From positions 1 through 7,446 of the forward strand of contig JABIME010000017.1 in NCBI GenBank assembly GCA_018654125.1: 7,446 nt of DNA. Direction: 5' to 3'. Shown here piece after piece: positions 6,476 through 7,446 of this stretch (the first letter of the stretch is position 1; the number at the start of each line of letters is the position of its first letter). Made by a program: the position numbers and the translations under genes. Under the pieces are notes generated by a model that saw only the letters and a list, made by a program, of their open reading frames with translations, did not search any database and had not been told where the DNA came from. This DNA is from Candidatus Cloacimonadota bacterium. GTDB taxonomy: Bacteria; Cloacimonadota; Cloacimonadia; Cloacimonadales; TCS61.

Positions 6476-6814
6476 CTACACCATTACTGTTTTTGCTGTA
6501 GGTTTCGGAAGTTTCATAACAAGAACGCGAACATCTTTATCTGATTCATTATAAATGCAGTGCACGATATCTTTAGGACTTTCCACAATATCATCCTTTT
6601 TCACTTCGATCTTCTCTTCACCAACCAAGATAGAAGGAGTTCCTTCCAATATATAAAACGCAACATCTACAGGTGTGATATGTGGTTTCAATGCTTCACC
6701 TGCTTTCAAGTGTAAGTGCATAATCAAGGCATGATCAGTGTCGTAAAGTTTATATGCATTTATTCCATGTGGGGTTTGTGCAATTTCTAAGGTTTTGTAA
6801 TTTCTAATTTCCAT
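6476..6814 (-). CDS. Small single-domain cupin protein
   Basis: A 112-residue cupin (small beta-barrel). Motif 1 spans G39 to G58, with H45 (KPH), but the second His of the usual HxH is T47 and the usual Glu is missing, with D50 close by. Motif 2 keeps P80, H85 and N89 (PKDIVHCIYN). Only two standard metal ligands are thus certain, and extra histidines H33/H35 on the neighbouring strand could help. Small cupins of this kind act as ligand or metal sensors, storage proteins or simple enzymes; none can be chosen here. The gene starts at ATG 6814-6812, three bases after the Rrf2 stop codon. Its AGGAG (6825-6821) lies inside the end of the Rrf2 gene, so translation is probably coupled. It ends with TAG at 6478-6476, 32 bases before the binding-protein-like gene. 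Confidence 0.88.
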   Translation of the reverse strand: MEIRNYKTLEIAQTPHGINAYKLYDTDHALIMHLHLKAGEALKPHITPVDVAFYILEGTPSILVGEEKIEVKKDDIVESPKDIVHCIYNESDKDVRVLVMKLPKPTAKTVMV

Positions 6815-6817
6815 TGT

Positions 6818-7237
6818 TTACTCCTTTTCTCTAACTTTAGAGAAATCTGATAATTTTATTTTTTTAAAAGTGTTATAGATATCTTCAGAAATTCGGTTAA
6901 GTTCATAGTCGAACATACAAGATGTAAAAACACAGTGGATTTTTCCAAAAGGACAAGTTCCAAGAATTATTTTTCCCTCTATTATCTCATAGATTTCTAG
7001 GAAAGTAATCTCTTCAGCTGGTCTATTAAGTTCAAATCCTCCAGCAGGACCTCTTAATGATCTCACTAAACCAGCTTTACTAAGGTTCTGAAATACTTTA
7101 GCAAGGTGCGTTTGTGATGCATTTAACCCTTCTGCCAACACCTTCACGTTCATTCGAAGAGGTTGGTTTTTTGCTATTAATACTAAGCCGTGTAAAGCCA
7201 GTGAAGCAGCTTCTGAAATATTGATCAAGTTCGGCAT
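6818..7237 (-). CDS. Rrf2-family transcriptional regulator, probably Fe-S cluster-binding
   Basis: A 139-residue winged-helix DNA-binding protein of the Rrf2 family (IscR, NsrR, CymR, RsrR). The recognition helix and wing are visible as SQTHLAKVFQNLSKAGLVRS (41-60), followed by RGPAGGFEL (62-70). Three cysteines, C95, C102 and C107 (CX6CX4C), sit in the loop where IscR and NsrR bind a [2Fe-2S] or [4Fe-4S] cluster, so redox, iron or NO sensing is likely. This suits an operon ending in hcp, since NsrR controls hcp in enteric bacteria. The spacing is not exactly that of IscR or NsrR, so I give no gene name. The start is ATG at 7237-7235, with GGGAG (7247-7243) five bases upstream. It is the first gene of the cluster and probably regulates itself and the operon through the palindrome at 7253-7280. 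Confidence 0.92.
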   Translation of the reverse strand: MPNLINISEAASLALHGLVLIAKNQPLRMNVKVLAEGLNASQTHLAKVFQNLSKAGLVRSLRGPAGGFELNRPAEEITFLEIYEIIEGKIILGTCPFGKIHCVFTSCMFDYELNRISEDIYNTFKKIKLSDFSKVREKE

Positions 7238-7252
7238 ATCAACTCCCTTTTT

Positions 7253-7280
7253 CTATTTAGGTACTTAAATTCCGAAATAG
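7253..7280. promoter_or_regulatory. 28-bp imperfect palindrome, candidate Rrf2 autoregulatory operator
   Basis: The outer arms CTATTT (7253-7258) and AAATAG (7275-7280) are perfect complements. Inside them GG (7260-7261) pairs with CC (7272-7273) and TTAA sits at the centre (7265-7268), giving 11 of 14 matched pairs. The site ends 16 bases upstream of the Rrf2 start codon and overlaps the expected -10 region. Size and place fit a dimeric Rrf2-family repressor site. The sequence is not the published NsrR or IscR consensus. Confidence 0.55.
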
Positions 7281-7294
7281 GGTTTTTACGTCAA
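7266..7294 (-). promoter_or_regulatory. Candidate operon promoter upstream of the Rrf2 gene
   Basis: On the minus strand TTGACG (7294-7289) is a good -35 match. The -10 is poor: AATTTA at 17-base spacing (7271-7266), or TTTAAG at 19 (7269-7264). Both fall within the palindrome at 7253-7280, so a bound regulator would block the promoter. If the host uses a different sigma-factor consensus, the true promoter may lie elsewhere. Confidence 0.35.
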
Positions 7295-7446
7295 GATAAA
7301 AGTATTTTTTATTGAAGATTTACTTACTAGCAATTTGAAGTAATTAGCATTAAAGAATTTGTAAGAAAAGAGATGTTCACTTTATAAATGCGATCACTAA
7401 TAAATGCTAAGCAGATATCACTGTCTGCAAAATTATATTTGATTTA
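7295..7446. other. AT-rich non-coding upstream region with short direct and inverted repeats
   Basis: No gene is seen in either direction to the window edge. An 8-base direct repeat ATAAATGC occurs at 7384-7391 and 7400-7407 (16-base period). A short inverted repeat, GCAGA (7411-7415) with TCTGC (7424-7428), is close by. A TATAAA on the minus strand (7386-7381) is a possible distal -10 without a clear -35. The hairpin may end an upstream gene outside the window. Confidence 0.3.

Overview
The window is AT-rich bacterial DNA. It probably comes from an anaerobe, because it carries a class I-type hybrid cluster protein, DUF1858-like domains, an Fe-S-type Rrf2 regulator and a small tetracysteine protein, all common in Clostridia, Cloacimonadota and similar anaerobic lineages. 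The sequence alone does not fix the lineage. No RNA gene, CRISPR array, transposase or integrase is visible.

Layout: a 5'-truncated DEAD-box RNA helicase (RhlE-like) runs on the + strand from base 1 to 1209. It converges on a minus-strand cluster of seven genes that fills the rest of the window. A 34-bp perfect inverted repeat (1265-1298) sits between the converging genes. Read in the direction of transcription (high to low coordinates), the cluster encodes an Rrf2 regulator (7237-6818), a small cupin (6814-6476), a cytoplasmic substrate-binding-protein-like protein with an N-terminal DUF1858-like domain (6443-5217), a HypB/UreG-like P-loop GTPase (5201-4509), an ABC-type ATPase with its own N-terminal helical domain (4498-3491), an 80-residue cysteine-rich protein (3347-3105) and hybrid cluster protein Hcp (2992-1337).

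The first five genes are separated by only 3, 32, 15 and 10 bases, and each has a good Shine-Dalgarno sequence, so they read as one operon. The last two follow gaps of 143 and 112 bases that contain short degenerate repeats and weak hairpins. They may be read through or have their own promoters.

The most interesting part is the middle triplet. It has the soluble parts of an importer (a binding protein and an ATPase) but no permease, no signal peptide and no membrane segment. Between them lies a GTPase with a Cys-Pro-x-His site and Cys pairs like those of nickel metallochaperones. Placed between an Fe-S-type regulator and Hcp, this looks like a cytosolic metal-, cluster- or ligand-handling machine linked to Hcp and nitrosative or redox stress. 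That role is inference. A 28-bp imperfect palindrome (7253-7280) just upstream of the regulator gene is a good candidate for its autoregulatory operator.
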